Positions 1-8,410 of a DNA stretch of 64,000 nt are shown in pieces; positions within the stretch are counted from its first letter, which is position 1; every line of letters starts with the position of its first letter. Source of the DNA: Bacteriovoracaceae bacterium (GTDB taxonomy: Bacteria > Bdellovibrionota > Bacteriovoracia > Bacteriovoracales > Bacteriovoracaceae); the NCBI GenBank assembly GCA_947446575.1, contig CANFHC010000002.1, forward strand, positions 1-64,000, read 5' to 3'. The notes under the pieces were generated by a model, which worked only from the letters and a program-made list of their open reading frames with translations, did not search any database and had not been told where the DNA came from. Both the position numbers and the translations under genes were made by a program.

Positions 1-2
1 AC

Positions 3-725
3 ACTATCGTGGGGGTTCTAAAATCCATTATGATTGATACTCGTAAGACGGGACACCTTCTGGTTAATCCCCTAGAGTTTCTTTCGAAGATCAAACCTGA
101 TCCGCAGTTGGAAGTTTATTGGACGATGGCCGAGATTAATCAGTTCTTGCTAGCAAGTAATTTTCATTATCTTTACCCACTCTATTTACTTGCTCTAAAT
201 ACGGGAATGAGAAAAGGAGAGCTGGCCGGGCTATGTTGGGACAGAATTGATTTTCATCTTAACCAAATAACTGTTTCACGAACGAGAGACAGATTTGAAT
301 TGAAGGAGACAACCAAAACCAGTTCGAAAAGAATTATCCCAATGAACATGGTTGTAAGGAATATGCTCTTTGAATTAAGGAAGAAACAATTGCATCCTAA
401 ATTTGTTTTTACTGAACCAGACGGCGAGCCTGTCGAAGTCCACCACATTTATAGAAGGTTTCATATGGCCCAAAAGAAAGCGGGATTTAATTACCTGATT
501 CGCTTTCACGACCTTCGTCATACCTTTGCCAGCCAGTTCGTCATGCATGGGGGAAATATTTTTGACCTTCAAAAAATCTTAGGACATACTAAAATTGACA
601 TGACGATGAGGTATTCACATTACTCACCAGACCACCTTCAAAAAGCGATGAGTGTTGTCTCTTTTGGTGGAGAGTTAAATGTTTTTAACCACGATCTAAC
701 CACGGCACTTGAAATTGTGAGGTAA
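3..725 (+). CDS. Tyrosine recombinase/integrase, 5' end cut off by window
   Basis: This is the catalytic domain of a phage-type tyrosine site-specific recombinase. The visible part holds the first catalytic Arg in TGMRKGEL, a Lys-rich beta-hairpin, the HDLRHTFAS box (His and second Arg), the GHTKI His, and the Tyr nucleophile in MRYSHYS. The reading frame is open to the window edge and the N-terminal DNA-binding domain is missing. The first in-frame GTG (position 9) is therefore probably internal and the gene starts upstream. Its 3' end lies 30 bp from the CCA end of a tRNA-Leu gene, the usual place for the integrase of an island inserted in a tRNA. Family assignment is certain. Whether the element is still mobile cannot be seen. 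Confidence 0.9.
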   Translation, partial: TIVGVLKSIMIDTRKTGHLLVNPLEFLSKIKPDPQLEVYWTMAEINQFLLASNFHYLYPLYLLALNTGMRKGELAGLCWDRIDFHLNQITVSRTRDRFELKETTKTSSKRIIPMNMVVRNMLFELRKKQLHPKFVFTEPDGEPVEVHHIYRRFHMAQKKAGFNYLIRFHDLRHTFASQFVMHGGNIFDLQKILGHTKIDMTMRYSHYSPDHLQKAMSVVSFGGELNVFNHDLTTALEIVR

Positions 726-755
726 GTGGTTGATGTTAAAGGGGAAAGTGTAAAA

Positions 756-844
756 TGGTGCCCGAGACGAGACTTGAACTCGTACGACCGGTAAAGGTCG
801 GCAGATTTTAAATCTGCTGTGTCTACCGATTCCACCACCCAGGC
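756..844 (-). tRNA. tRNA-Leu (anticodon UAA)
   Basis: Read on the minus strand, an 89-nt type II (long variable arm) tRNA folds cleanly. The acceptor stem is GCCTGGG/CTCGGGC with two G-U pairs, followed by discriminator A and an encoded CCA. The anticodon stem is GCAGA/TCTGC around loop TTTAAAA, giving anticodon TAA (reads UUA). The variable arm is CGACC-TTTA-CCGGTCG and the T arm is ACGAG-TTCAAGT-CTCGT. UUA is a very common Leu codon in this AT-rich DNA. The 3' end faces the neighbouring integrase, so the CCA-proximal half may serve as an attachment site. Confidence 0.96.
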
Positions 845-898
845 ACATTTGGATGAACTAAAACAAGAATATCGGCGAACCGTAATTTTGAGTAATTT

Positions 899-2299
899 AT
901 GAGAATTTGTCAATTAATAAACCTATCTATCGCAATTTTTTTGATGAGCTGTGCAGCCCAAAAAGTTGAAGACAAGCACGATGAGCGCTTAATCAGAGCT
1001 CTTTGGCTTAAAATTCCGATTAAGTTTGCACTTCGTGATAAGGACGATAATTTTTTAACTCATCCTTTTTACGATATAGATCCGGCCTTTAAAAAAGATA
1101 AACGCACGATTAATTTTTTTGTAACGACTCCTGAAGAAAGTGCATTCAAATACAATATTGATTTATATTCAGGGCGATTATACAAAGACCTCGATTATTG
1201 TCCGGTAGATGATATTTGGGATTTTTATAAAGGCGAATTAGACAAACCCAATTTCACCCAGGGGATAATCCCACGCACTTATGATCAAAATTCAACGCCT
1301 CAAAAAATTATTGTTTTTGGTAGCAAAGAGATCATAGAAAAATTTAAATATCATCCGACAAATTATGATACGGCCAAAATTGTGGGCTCAGTTATTCTTG
1401 AAGCTTGTGAGAATTATCCATGTGACTTGAAATCTAAATGGAAGCCGTCGCAGATTCTTGTTGCCGTTAATTCCCGTGACCCAGGATATTCTAAAATTAA
1501 TTTAATGCATGAATTGGAATCAAAGGTTGATTGGACATACGTTAAATCGATGTTGGTCAATCAAGAAGGAGTTCATCAGGTTGGGAAAAAATATTACCCA
1601 GCGTTTCGTATATCCAAAGAATTTAACCTAGATGAATCTATTAAATATTTTGAGGCCAATGCAGTTCTAGCTAACATGGTAGTTCTCGAAAAATGGCGGG
1701 CCGGCTGCTTTAAAATGTATGATGATCTTTGGGAAAAATCAGAAAAAATTCGTGCCGAAAAAGTGGGACAACAAGATAAATTTTTAAAACTTTTTAAAGA
1801 ATTTTATACCTTAAGATCTGATGAATTCTATGCTTGTCAAAAGCTTGTTCGCCCAGCAAATATCAATGATAATTCCAGACGTTTGTGGTTTTTTACTTAC
1901 CTTCAAGCCTTCACCAATTTAGCGAAAAATAATTTTTATTACAGCTGTTCAGAAAAGTCTTGGGCCTATAATCCCAAAGTTGATAGTGAGCGTTTTTTCA
2001 ACGATCAAAACAAGGAATTGGAGCGGTGCCGTGCGCGTGATTTTGAGAAAACTTTTGATCAAGCAATCAACGGACTCTCGCTTTTAAAGAACCAAACAAA
2101 CAAAGGTTTTAGGTTCGTAGAGTATGACACTCAACGCGGTGGTAGCCATCAAAAAATTTACGCATGGATTGCTGATGAGAGCAAGGCTCAGGTGTGTAAA
2201 AACAAAAAAGATGTAGTCACAGAAAATTCATTTGATTTCTTTCCGCAGGATGTTGTTTGGCAAAACTTCAACTCGAACGAAGATAAAATTGTAGAGTAA
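899..2299 (+). CDS. Predicted lipoprotein of unknown function
   Basis: A 466-residue protein that I do not recognise. The N-terminus is a short lipoprotein signal peptide with lipobox LMSC (Cys at about residue 18), so the mature protein is probably lipid-anchored in the envelope. The rest is hydrophilic and rich in Lys, Asp, Phe and Tyr, with no repeats. Cysteines are scattered in pairs (e.g. around 166-172 and 371-384), which could form disulfides in the periplasm. The ribosome binding site is weak. It stands alone between a tRNA and the nuo operon on the same strand, and there is an obvious promoter-like sequence only after it, so it is probably not part of the nuo operon. Confidence 0.75.
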   Translation: MRICQLINLSIAIFLMSCAAQKVEDKHDERLIRALWLKIPIKFALRDKDDNFLTHPFYDIDPAFKKDKRTINFFVTTPEESAFKYNIDLYSGRLYKDLDYCPVDDIWDFYKGELDKPNFTQGIIPRTYDQNSTPQKIIVFGSKEIIEKFKYHPTNYDTAKIVGSVILEACENYPCDLKSKWKPSQILVAVNSRDPGYSKINLMHELESKVDWTYVKSMLVNQEGVHQVGKKYYPAFRISKEFNLDESIKYFEANAVLANMVVLEKWRAGCFKMYDDLWEKSEKIRAEKVGQQDKFLKLFKEFYTLRSDEFYACQKLVRPANINDNSRRLWFFTYLQAFTNLAKNNFYYSCSEKSWAYNPKVDSERFFNDQNKELERCRARDFEKTFDQAINGLSLLKNQTNKGFRFVEYDTQRGGSHQKIYAWIADESKAQVCKNKKDVVTENSFDFFPQDVVWQNFNSNEDKIVE

Positions 2300-2334
2300 G
2301 TTATTGATTTACAAATCTCTTCCAACTCCATAAA

Positions 2335-2363
2335 ATATTGGCTACGTACACGACATTTATAAT
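2335..2363 (+). promoter_or_regulatory. Putative promoter of the nuo operon
   Basis: A perfect -10 hexamer TATAAT (2358-2363) lies 18 bp before the nuoB start. The hexamer 17 bp upstream (ATATTG, 2335-2340) is a poor -35. The untranslated leader would be only about 12 nt, consisting almost wholly of the ribosome binding site TAGGAG. Based on hexamer match and position only. Confidence 0.35.
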
Positions 2364-2381
2364 ATTTAGATAGGAGACGAT

Positions 2382-2975
2382 ATGTCGACTAATAAGAGAC
2401 TCGTCAGTCCACTTGAAAGCAGAAGCGAAGAAGACTTTGCTCTAGATCGATTAATCGTCACCACAAAAGCAGACTCATTTTTAGAATGGGCAAAGCGCTG
2501 GGGACAATCCAACTCACTTTGGCCATTTCCCTTTGGTACAGCTTGCTGTGCGATTGAATACATGGCAGTTGTTGGTCCGAAATATGATGCTTCAAGATTT
2601 GGAGCAGAAGTTGTCCGCTTTTCTCCACGCCAATCAGATCTAATGATCATCGCTGGAACAATCACAGAAAAACAAGCACCAGTTCTTAAGAGAATTTATG
2701 ATCAAATGGCAGATCCAAAATGGGTAATTGCGATGGGAGCCTGTGCAAGTTCTGGTGGATTCTACCGCGCTTACCATGTCGTTCAAGGTGTCTCTCGCGA
2801 TATCCCTGTTGATATTTATATTCCAGGTTGTCCTCCAACGCCGGAAGCAGTTCTTCAAGGAATTATGCAAATTCAAGATCGTATTAAAAAAGGTGTTTCT
2901 GCTTATAACGATTCAACTGCAGCAATTGAAGCGAAAAAAGAAAAAGCAGAGCAATTAGCCAAAACAGCAAATTAA
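2382..2975 (+). CDS. nuoB: NADH-quinone oxidoreductase subunit B
   Basis: NuoB (PSST) carries iron-sulfur cluster N2, the last electron carrier before quinone in complex I. The four cluster ligands are visible: the tandem Cys55-Cys56 (ACCAIEY), Cys121 (GACASSGG) and Cys150 (PGCPPTPE). The quinone-pocket region around FGAEVVRFSPRQSD is conserved. Length (197 aa) is usual for the family, with a charged Lys/Glu/Ala tail after residue 170. A good ribosome binding site (AGGAG) precedes the ATG. It is the first gene of a six-gene nuo cluster. The usual upstream neighbour nuoA is absent. Confidence 0.98.
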   Translation: MSTNKRLVSPLESRSEEDFALDRLIVTTKADSFLEWAKRWGQSNSLWPFPFGTACCAIEYMAVVGPKYDASRFGAEVVRFSPRQSDLMIIAGTITEKQAPVLKRIYDQMADPKWVIAMGACASSGGFYRAYHVVQGVSRDIPVDIYIPGCPPTPEAVLQGIMQIQDRIKKGVSAYNDSTAAIEAKKEKAEQLAKTAN

Positions 2976-3003
2976 TTTAAAAAAATAAAATAGGTTTTTA
3001 CTC

Positions 3004-4698
3004 ATGCAAGAACAAAGTCAATTCGCCAAAGATCTTGAAATCAGTTTTAAGGATAATCAGTATTCCTATAAATTTGAAAATCATGTGATCTTTGCTTGTA
3101 CAAAAACTCTTCTCTCAGTCATGGCGAAGCTAAAAGATGAATTTGGTTTCAATATGCTCCTTGATGTTTGTGGAGTTGATAACAGCAAACGGCCAACTAC
3201 TGAATGGAGTCACTTAAAGCGATTCGAATCAGTCTATCATTTACTTAATATGGAAAAAAATGAACGCCTTCGCGTGCGTGTTCCGGTTGATGTAGATGCT
3301 GGAGAAATGGTTCCATCTGTTATGCCATTTTGGAAAGGTGCCGATTGGTTTGAGCGTGAAGCTTGGGATATGATCGGAATAACTTATTTAGGCAGAAAAA
3401 AAGAACGCCTACTGACTCACCACGAGTTTGTTGGTCATCCTCTAAGAAAAGATTATAGAGCTGATCACAATCAACCATTGTCTGAATCTCTTGATATTCA
3501 CTTCGATGCTGACCCATCGATTACTGCCGAAGATGCTATGAAGAGAGAGTGGATTAATATTGGACCTTCTCACCCGGCAACTCACGGAACACTTCGTATT
3601 ATGGCCGAGATTGAGGGTGAGGTAATTAAAAGATCGAAACTAGAAATCGGATATCTGCATAGATGTTTTGAAAAAATGTGTGAAACGCATTTATACAATC
3701 AAGTTATCCCTTATACTGACAGACTTAACTACTGTTCATCTCCAATGAACAATATCGGCTGGTGTAAGGCCATTGAAGACATGATGGGAATTGAAATTCC
3801 TGATCGTGCTAAAGCGCTTCGTATGGTGCTCGCAGAACTATCGCGCGTAATCGATCACCTCGTGTGTATTGGAGCGGGAGCTGTTGACTTAGGTGCCTTA
3901 ACGTCTTTTTGGTTTTGTTTTGAAGAGCGTGAAAGAGTCTACGAGTTATTTGAGAAACTTTGTGGAGCTCGTTTAACTGTATCTCTCACTCGTATCGGTG
4001 GTATGGCCCAAGAGCTTCCAGTGGGATGGGTTACAGATTGCCTTGAAGTCGTGAAAAAAATGGAGAAGGGCATTGCTGAAGTAGATCGCCTACTTACTAA
4101 AAATAAAATTTACGTCGATAGAACAAGAGTTTGTCCAATCACTGCTGAGCAAGCTGTTCAATGGGGATACACTGGACCTTGTCTTCGAGCGACGGGTGTA
4201 AATTACGATATCAGAAAAGCCAACCCATACTACTTCTATAAAGATGTAGATTTTGAAGTTCCAGTTGGTCTTAATGGCGATAATTACGACCGTTACCTCG
4301 TTCGTATGGAAGAGATGAGACAGTCACTTCGCATCGTTAACCAAGTATTACACAACCTTCCAAGTGGGCCTTATCAGTCTCTTGATAAGCGCGTTTGTAT
4401 TCCACCGAAAAAAGAAGTTTATACAAATATTGAAGGACTCATGAACCACTTCATGCTGATCATGAAAGGTGTTCGTCCACCAGTTGGAGAAATCTATTCT
4501 TCAACTGAAGCCGCTAACGGAGAACTTGGTTTCTACGTTATCTCGGATGGCGGACCAAATCCTTATAGAGTAAAAGTGCGTCCACCATGCTTTGCCATTT
4601 ACCAATCATTTAGTGAAGTCGTTCAAAATCATATGATTTCTGATGCCGTTGCTGAACTTGGAGCGATGAATATTATTGCGGGAGAATTAGACCGATGA
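3004..4698 (+). CDS. nuoCD: NADH-quinone oxidoreductase subunits C/D, fused
   Basis: A natural fusion of the 30-kDa (NuoC) and 49-kDa (NuoD) subunits of the complex I peripheral arm. Residues about 1-165 are NuoC, with the signature around FEREAWDMIGI and GHPLRKDYR. Residues about 178-564 are NuoD, beginning with WINIGPSHPATHGTLR, followed by EIGYLHRCFEK and YTDRLNY and ending ELGAMNIIAGELDR. NuoD shapes the quinone cavity next to NuoB. The same fusion occurs in enterobacteria, so it is unusual but known. It lies 28 bp after nuoB, and its stop overlaps the start of nuoE as ATGA, implying translational coupling. Confidence 0.97.
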   Translation: MQEQSQFAKDLEISFKDNQYSYKFENHVIFACTKTLLSVMAKLKDEFGFNMLLDVCGVDNSKRPTTEWSHLKRFESVYHLLNMEKNERLRVRVPVDVDAGEMVPSVMPFWKGADWFEREAWDMIGITYLGRKKERLLTHHEFVGHPLRKDYRADHNQPLSESLDIHFDADPSITAEDAMKREWINIGPSHPATHGTLRIMAEIEGEVIKRSKLEIGYLHRCFEKMCETHLYNQVIPYTDRLNYCSSPMNNIGWCKAIEDMMGIEIPDRAKALRMVLAELSRVIDHLVCIGAGAVDLGALTSFWFCFEERERVYELFEKLCGARLTVSLTRIGGMAQELPVGWVTDCLEVVKKMEKGIAEVDRLLTKNKIYVDRTRVCPITAEQAVQWGYTGPCLRATGVNYDIRKANPYYFYKDVDFEVPVGLNGDNYDRYLVRMEEMRQSLRIVNQVLHNLPSGPYQSLDKRVCIPPKKEVYTNIEGLMNHFMLIMKGVRPPVGEIYSSTEAANGELGFYVISDGGPNPYRVKVRPPCFAIYQSFSEVVQNHMISDAVAELGAMNIIAGELDR

Positions 4699-5174
4699 AT
4701 GAAACTTTTGAATTCAATGCCAGAAATATGGCGACATATAATGAATACCTCACTCGTTATGACGATGTTGAATCAGCACTTCTACCAGTTCTGCATTTAG
4801 CTCAAGAACAAAACGGATGGCTTCCTGAACATGTAATCAATTATATTTCAGGACTCATGAATATTCCTGCCATCAAAATCAAAGAAGTGATTTCTTTCTA
4901 CGATATGTTTTACGATGTGCCTGTAGCAAGAAATGTGGTGCATGTTTGTACGAACATCACTTGTTCAATGTTTGGTGGACGAGAAATTTATCAAGGTCTG
5001 TTAAAACATTTTGATACAGGTTATTTAACTCCGACTCGCGACGGTCGCATTTCATTGCAGAAAATGGAATGTTTGGGAGCCTGTGAGATTGCTCCTTGTA
5101 TGCGTGTTAATAATGATTTTGTTGGAAACCTTGATCTCACTAGTGCGATTCAAAAACTAGAGGAATTACCATAA
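4695..5174 (+). CDS. nuoE: NADH-quinone oxidoreductase subunit E
   Basis: NuoE (24 kDa) binds the [2Fe-2S] cluster N1a in the NADH-dehydrogenase module and pairs with NuoF. The thioredoxin-like domain shows the cluster ligands in HVCTNITCS (C-x4-C) and in ECLGACEIAPC (C-x3-C). Its 159 aa are typical. It starts inside the nuoCD stop (ATGA) and its own TAA overlaps the nuoF ATG (TAATG), so the three genes are tightly coupled. Confidence 0.97.
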   Translation: MNETFEFNARNMATYNEYLTRYDDVESALLPVLHLAQEQNGWLPEHVINYISGLMNIPAIKIKEVISFYDMFYDVPVARNVVHVCTNITCSMFGGREIYQGLLKHFDTGYLTPTRDGRISLQKMECLGACEIAPCMRVNNDFVGNLDLTSAIQKLEELP

Positions 5175-6451
5175 TGAAAGACGTAGCAAATTATAAAGAC
5201 TATGCACTTCTAAGTTACCACCACATTCCAGGTGTCCATAATTTGGAGATCTTCGAGCGCGCTGGTGGATATGAAATGATGAAAGCTTGTTTTCTTAAAG
5301 ATCCAGAAGCAATCAAAGAAGAAGTAAAAAATTCTGGTCTGCGCGGTCGCGGTGGAGCGGGATTTCCTACTGGAGTAAAGTGGGGATTCTTTTCTAAAGA
5401 TCGTAATGCAAAAAAATATCTTCTTTGTAATGCCGATGAATCAGAGCCGGGAACATTTAAAGATCGCTATTTGATGGAAAAAAATCCTCATATCTTAATT
5501 GAAGGGATGATTATTTCTGCTTGGGCTCTAGGAACACAAAAAGGATATATCTATATTCGCGGAGAGTTCTATCAACAAGCTGTGATTTTAGAGCGAGCGC
5601 TTAAAGAAGCTTACGCCAAGGGATACCTTGGAAAAAATATTATGGGCAAAGGTTTTGATTTTGATTTGTATGTTCACCGCGGGGCGGGTGCTTATATTTG
5701 TGGAGAAGAAACAGGAATGATTTCCTCTCTCGAAGGAAAAAAAGGTCAACCAAAACTAAAACCTCCATTTCCAGCAATCAAAGGATACAGAGGACTACCA
5801 ACGATGGTTAACAACGTTGAGTCTTTAGCTGCTGTTCCTTGGATTATGAGAATGGGAGCCGCTGCTTATAAACAATGGGGAACTGAAAAGTCTCCTGGAA
5901 CTAAATTGTTTTCAATTTCGGGTGACGTTAATAAGCCGGGAGTTATCGAAGTTCCACTTTCAACAACACTTAAAGAAATTATCGAAATCCACTGTGGTGG
6001 AATGAGAAATGGAAACGCACTTAAAGCGGTTATCCCTGGTGGATCATCTGCTCCAGTTTTTAATGCGGAAGATTCTTATTCAGTAAAAATGGACTATGAA
6101 GATGTAGCTGCAAAAGGCTCTATGCTTGGGTCTGGAGCGATCATCGTTCTTGATGAAACTCGCAATATGGGTGACGTCTTAAAGTGGACACTGGAATTTT
6201 ACCACCATGAATCTTGCGGACAATGTACTCCATGCCGCGAAGGAACTGGATGGCTTGAAAGTGTTTTCAAACGTCGTGATACTGGAAAATCTCAAAAATC
6301 AGATATCGCTCTTTTGGATAAAACAGCAGCTTCAATGCGCGGACAAACTATTTGTGCTCTAGCAGATGCGGCCGCAATGCCGACTCAAGGAATGATTAAA
6401 GTTTTCAGAGAAGAATTAGAACAATACGTAACTACTACAGGTAAGAAATAG
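5174..6451 (+). CDS. nuoF: NADH-quinone oxidoreductase subunit F (NADH/FMN-binding)
   Basis: NuoF (51 kDa) oxidises NADH, holds FMN and carries [4Fe-4S] cluster N3. Visible motifs in order are the glycine-rich nucleotide loop GRGGAGFPTGVKW (near residue 58), NADESEPGTFKDR, the FMN-region GAGAYICGEET, and the cluster motif ESCGQCTPCREGTGW (C-x2-C-x2-C) with a fourth Cys in QTICALAD. Its 425 aa are normal. It is fused by overlap to nuoE and separated from nuoG by 1 nt. Confidence 0.98.
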   Translation: MKDVANYKDYALLSYHHIPGVHNLEIFERAGGYEMMKACFLKDPEAIKEEVKNSGLRGRGGAGFPTGVKWGFFSKDRNAKKYLLCNADESEPGTFKDRYLMEKNPHILIEGMIISAWALGTQKGYIYIRGEFYQQAVILERALKEAYAKGYLGKNIMGKGFDFDLYVHRGAGAYICGEETGMISSLEGKKGQPKLKPPFPAIKGYRGLPTMVNNVESLAAVPWIMRMGAAAYKQWGTEKSPGTKLFSISGDVNKPGVIEVPLSTTLKEIIEIHCGGMRNGNALKAVIPGGSSAPVFNAEDSYSVKMDYEDVAAKGSMLGSGAIIVLDETRNMGDVLKWTLEFYHHESCGQCTPCREGTGWLESVFKRRDTGKSQKSDIALLDKTAASMRGQTICALADAAAMPTQGMIKVFREELEQYVTTTGKK

Positions 6452-6452
6452 T

Positions 6453-7886
6453 ATGACTGAAAAAGTAAATTTAACTTGGAATGGTAAGGCCATTCAAGCA
6501 GAAAAGGGCTCAAACCTACTAAAAGCAGCTCTGGATAACGGAATCGAAGTTGCTCACTACTGCTACCACGCCGGTCTTTCCGTCGCGGGTGTTTGCCGCA
6601 TGTGTATGGTTGAACAAGACGGAGTTCCTCGTCCGTTTCCTTCTTGTAATGCTACCTGTGGAGAAGGAATGGTCGTTCGTAACGACACTCCGAAAATTAA
6701 ATCTGCAGTAGAAACTACATTGCAATTTCACCTTCTAAATCACCCACTGGATTGCCCAGTTTGTGATCAAGCAGGTGAGTGTGGACTGCAAGATTATTAT
6801 ATGAAGCACGGAGTTTATGACTCTCAAATGATCGATAAAAAAGTTCACAAAGAAAAAGTTCAAGACATCGGCAAAAACGTTATGCTGGATGCTGAGCGAT
6901 GTATTCTTTGTTCTCGTTGTACAAGATTTACTGAAGAAGTAACAAAGACCAATGAGCTTGGGATTTTAAACCGTGGGGACCACGCTGAAATCACAGTTAA
7001 CGAACAATTAAAAAATGATTACGCTCAAAACTTAGTTGATATCTGTCCAGTTGGTGCTTTAACTTCAAAAGATTTCCGTTTCAAACAACGTGTATGGTTT
7101 TTAGAAGAAGTACAAACAACTTGTATCGGTTGTGAAACAGGTTGTGCGGTAAAAGTTTCTGAAAATAAAAATGGCGCTTTCCGAGTGAAGCCTATTTACG
7201 ATCACGATGTAAACGGTCACTGGATGTGTGACGATGGTCGCAATATCTATAAACATGTTTCTAGTCCAACTCGTTTAGCGAGTGCTACTGAAAATATCAA
7301 TGGTCTTTTTGTTCCAGCAGATGAATTAGCAATTCAAGCAACTCTTAAAGGGAAAAAAGCAAAGTACATTCTCTCGACTGGTTTAACAGTGGGTGAGTAC
7401 GCTAATTTCTTTAAAGCGATCAAAGGATCAAAAGCTGAAGTTGCTTTATACACACTTCCAAATTTGGGAGTTGAATTCGACGGCCTTCTAAAGCGTGGAG
7501 ATAAAAATCCAAATTTAAGAGGCGCAAAAGCTGCTTTCGAAGCTGCGGGATTTGATCACACACAAGCTGCTCTTGATAAAATGCTCGGATCAATTGCTAG
7601 CAGCGATGCTGTCTTTGTTGTTGTTCCAGAAATTCTTTATAACGAAGATCACTTCAATACATTAATTAAGAAAGTAGAGAAGGCCGGTACAAGAATCGCT
7701 TTAACTCCAGGGGAAACTCTTGGAACACTTAGAAGCTTTAATTATCTTCTTCCAGTGCCAAGCTTCTTGGAAAAAAACGGCGAGATACTAAATTACCAAG
7801 GTGCTGCTCGCACTCTTCGCGCAGGCTTGTCTTATGGTGAAACTTCTAAAGATGTTTCTTACTATGGAAAATGGGTGAACGTATGA
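6453..7886 (+). CDS. nuoG: NADH-quinone oxidoreductase subunit G, short form
   Basis: NuoG carries the electron wire between NuoF and NuoI. The N-terminal ferredoxin domain has the [2Fe-2S] ligands (YCYHAG, GVCRMC, PSCNATC). The H-x3-C-x2-C motif HPLDCPVCDQAGEC follows, then the two [4Fe-4S] motifs CILCSRC and CPVGAL. A further C-x2-C-x3-C (CIGCETGC) with a later Cys in WMCDDGR matches the extra N7 cluster found only in some bacterial NuoG. At 477 aa the protein is about half the length of the E. coli one (about 900). It lacks most of the molybdopterin-enzyme-like domain, which is replaced by a short low-similarity C-terminus. Its stop overlaps the probable start of nuoI (ATGA). Confidence 0.95.
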   Translation: MTEKVNLTWNGKAIQAEKGSNLLKAALDNGIEVAHYCYHAGLSVAGVCRMCMVEQDGVPRPFPSCNATCGEGMVVRNDTPKIKSAVETTLQFHLLNHPLDCPVCDQAGECGLQDYYMKHGVYDSQMIDKKVHKEKVQDIGKNVMLDAERCILCSRCTRFTEEVTKTNELGILNRGDHAEITVNEQLKNDYAQNLVDICPVGALTSKDFRFKQRVWFLEEVQTTCIGCETGCAVKVSENKNGAFRVKPIYDHDVNGHWMCDDGRNIYKHVSSPTRLASATENINGLFVPADELAIQATLKGKKAKYILSTGLTVGEYANFFKAIKGSKAEVALYTLPNLGVEFDGLLKRGDKNPNLRGAKAAFEAAGFDHTQAALDKMLGSIASSDAVFVVVPEILYNEDHFNTLIKKVEKAGTRIALTPGETLGTLRSFNYLLPVPSFLEKNGEILNYQGAARTLRAGLSYGETSKDVSYYGKWVNV

Positions 7887-8407
7887 TTTTAAAAGCTGAC
7901 TTATACCGTGAACACGGATTTTTAAAAGGTCTATATCTGGGTCTAAAGATAACGATGATGACCATGCTTAGAAATCTTTTTAAGCACGATAGAATGACTT
8001 TAAATTATCCAGAAGAAAAATATTTTTATTCTGATCGTTTTAAAGGAAAACACGTTTTAACTGTTAAAGAAGACGGAACTCTTCGTTGTACATCTTGTAT
8101 GCTTTGTTCAACTTATTGTCCTGCTCAGTGTATCCATATTGTTGCTGCTGATGACTCAGATAAAGAAGTAGAAAAAGCACCAGTATCTTTTGAAATTGAA
8201 ATGCTTCGTTGTGTATTCTGCGGTTTTTGTGAAGAAGCTTGTCCAGTAGATGCAATTCGTTTAACAAATGAATATGAAATGTCAGGGCACGCGGAACAAG
8301 AATGGGTAGCTGATCACTACGAACTTGCTTTTAGAAAATCACTAAATGGTGGACGCGGAATCGTTTCAACTGTTGATGATAAAGATCGTTTAAAACTTCG
8401 TTTATAA
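7883..8407 (+). CDS. nuoI: NADH-quinone oxidoreductase subunit I
   Basis: NuoI holds two [4Fe-4S] clusters (N6a, N6b) that pass electrons to NuoB. The two ferredoxin motifs are CTSCMLCSTYCPAQC and CVFCGFCEEACPVDAI. The family signature RLTNEYEMS and the N-terminal amphipathic region that lies on the membrane are present. The frame also offers an ATG at 7871, but the ATG at 7883 forms an ATGA overlap with the nuoG stop as between the other genes of this operon, so I prefer it (174 aa). In most operons nuoH separates G and I; here it does not. Confidence 0.95.
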   Translation: MILKADLYREHGFLKGLYLGLKITMMTMLRNLFKHDRMTLNYPEEKYFYSDRFKGKHVLTVKEDGTLRCTSCMLCSTYCPAQCIHIVAADDSDKEVEKAPVSFEIEMLRCVFCGFCEEACPVDAIRLTNEYEMSGHAEQEWVADHYELAFRKSLNGGRGIVSTVDDKDRLKLRL

Positions 8408-8410
8408 TAA

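Noticed and set aside
638-913. A minus-strand frame covering the tRNA-Leu gene
   Set aside because: It reads through the tRNA and the integrase end; the tRNA fold is clear, so the frame is a shadow.
7871-7886. A lost or frameshifted nuoH between nuoG and nuoI
   Set aside because: nuoG and nuoI overlap directly and both have intact ends, so there is no remnant to call a pseudogene.
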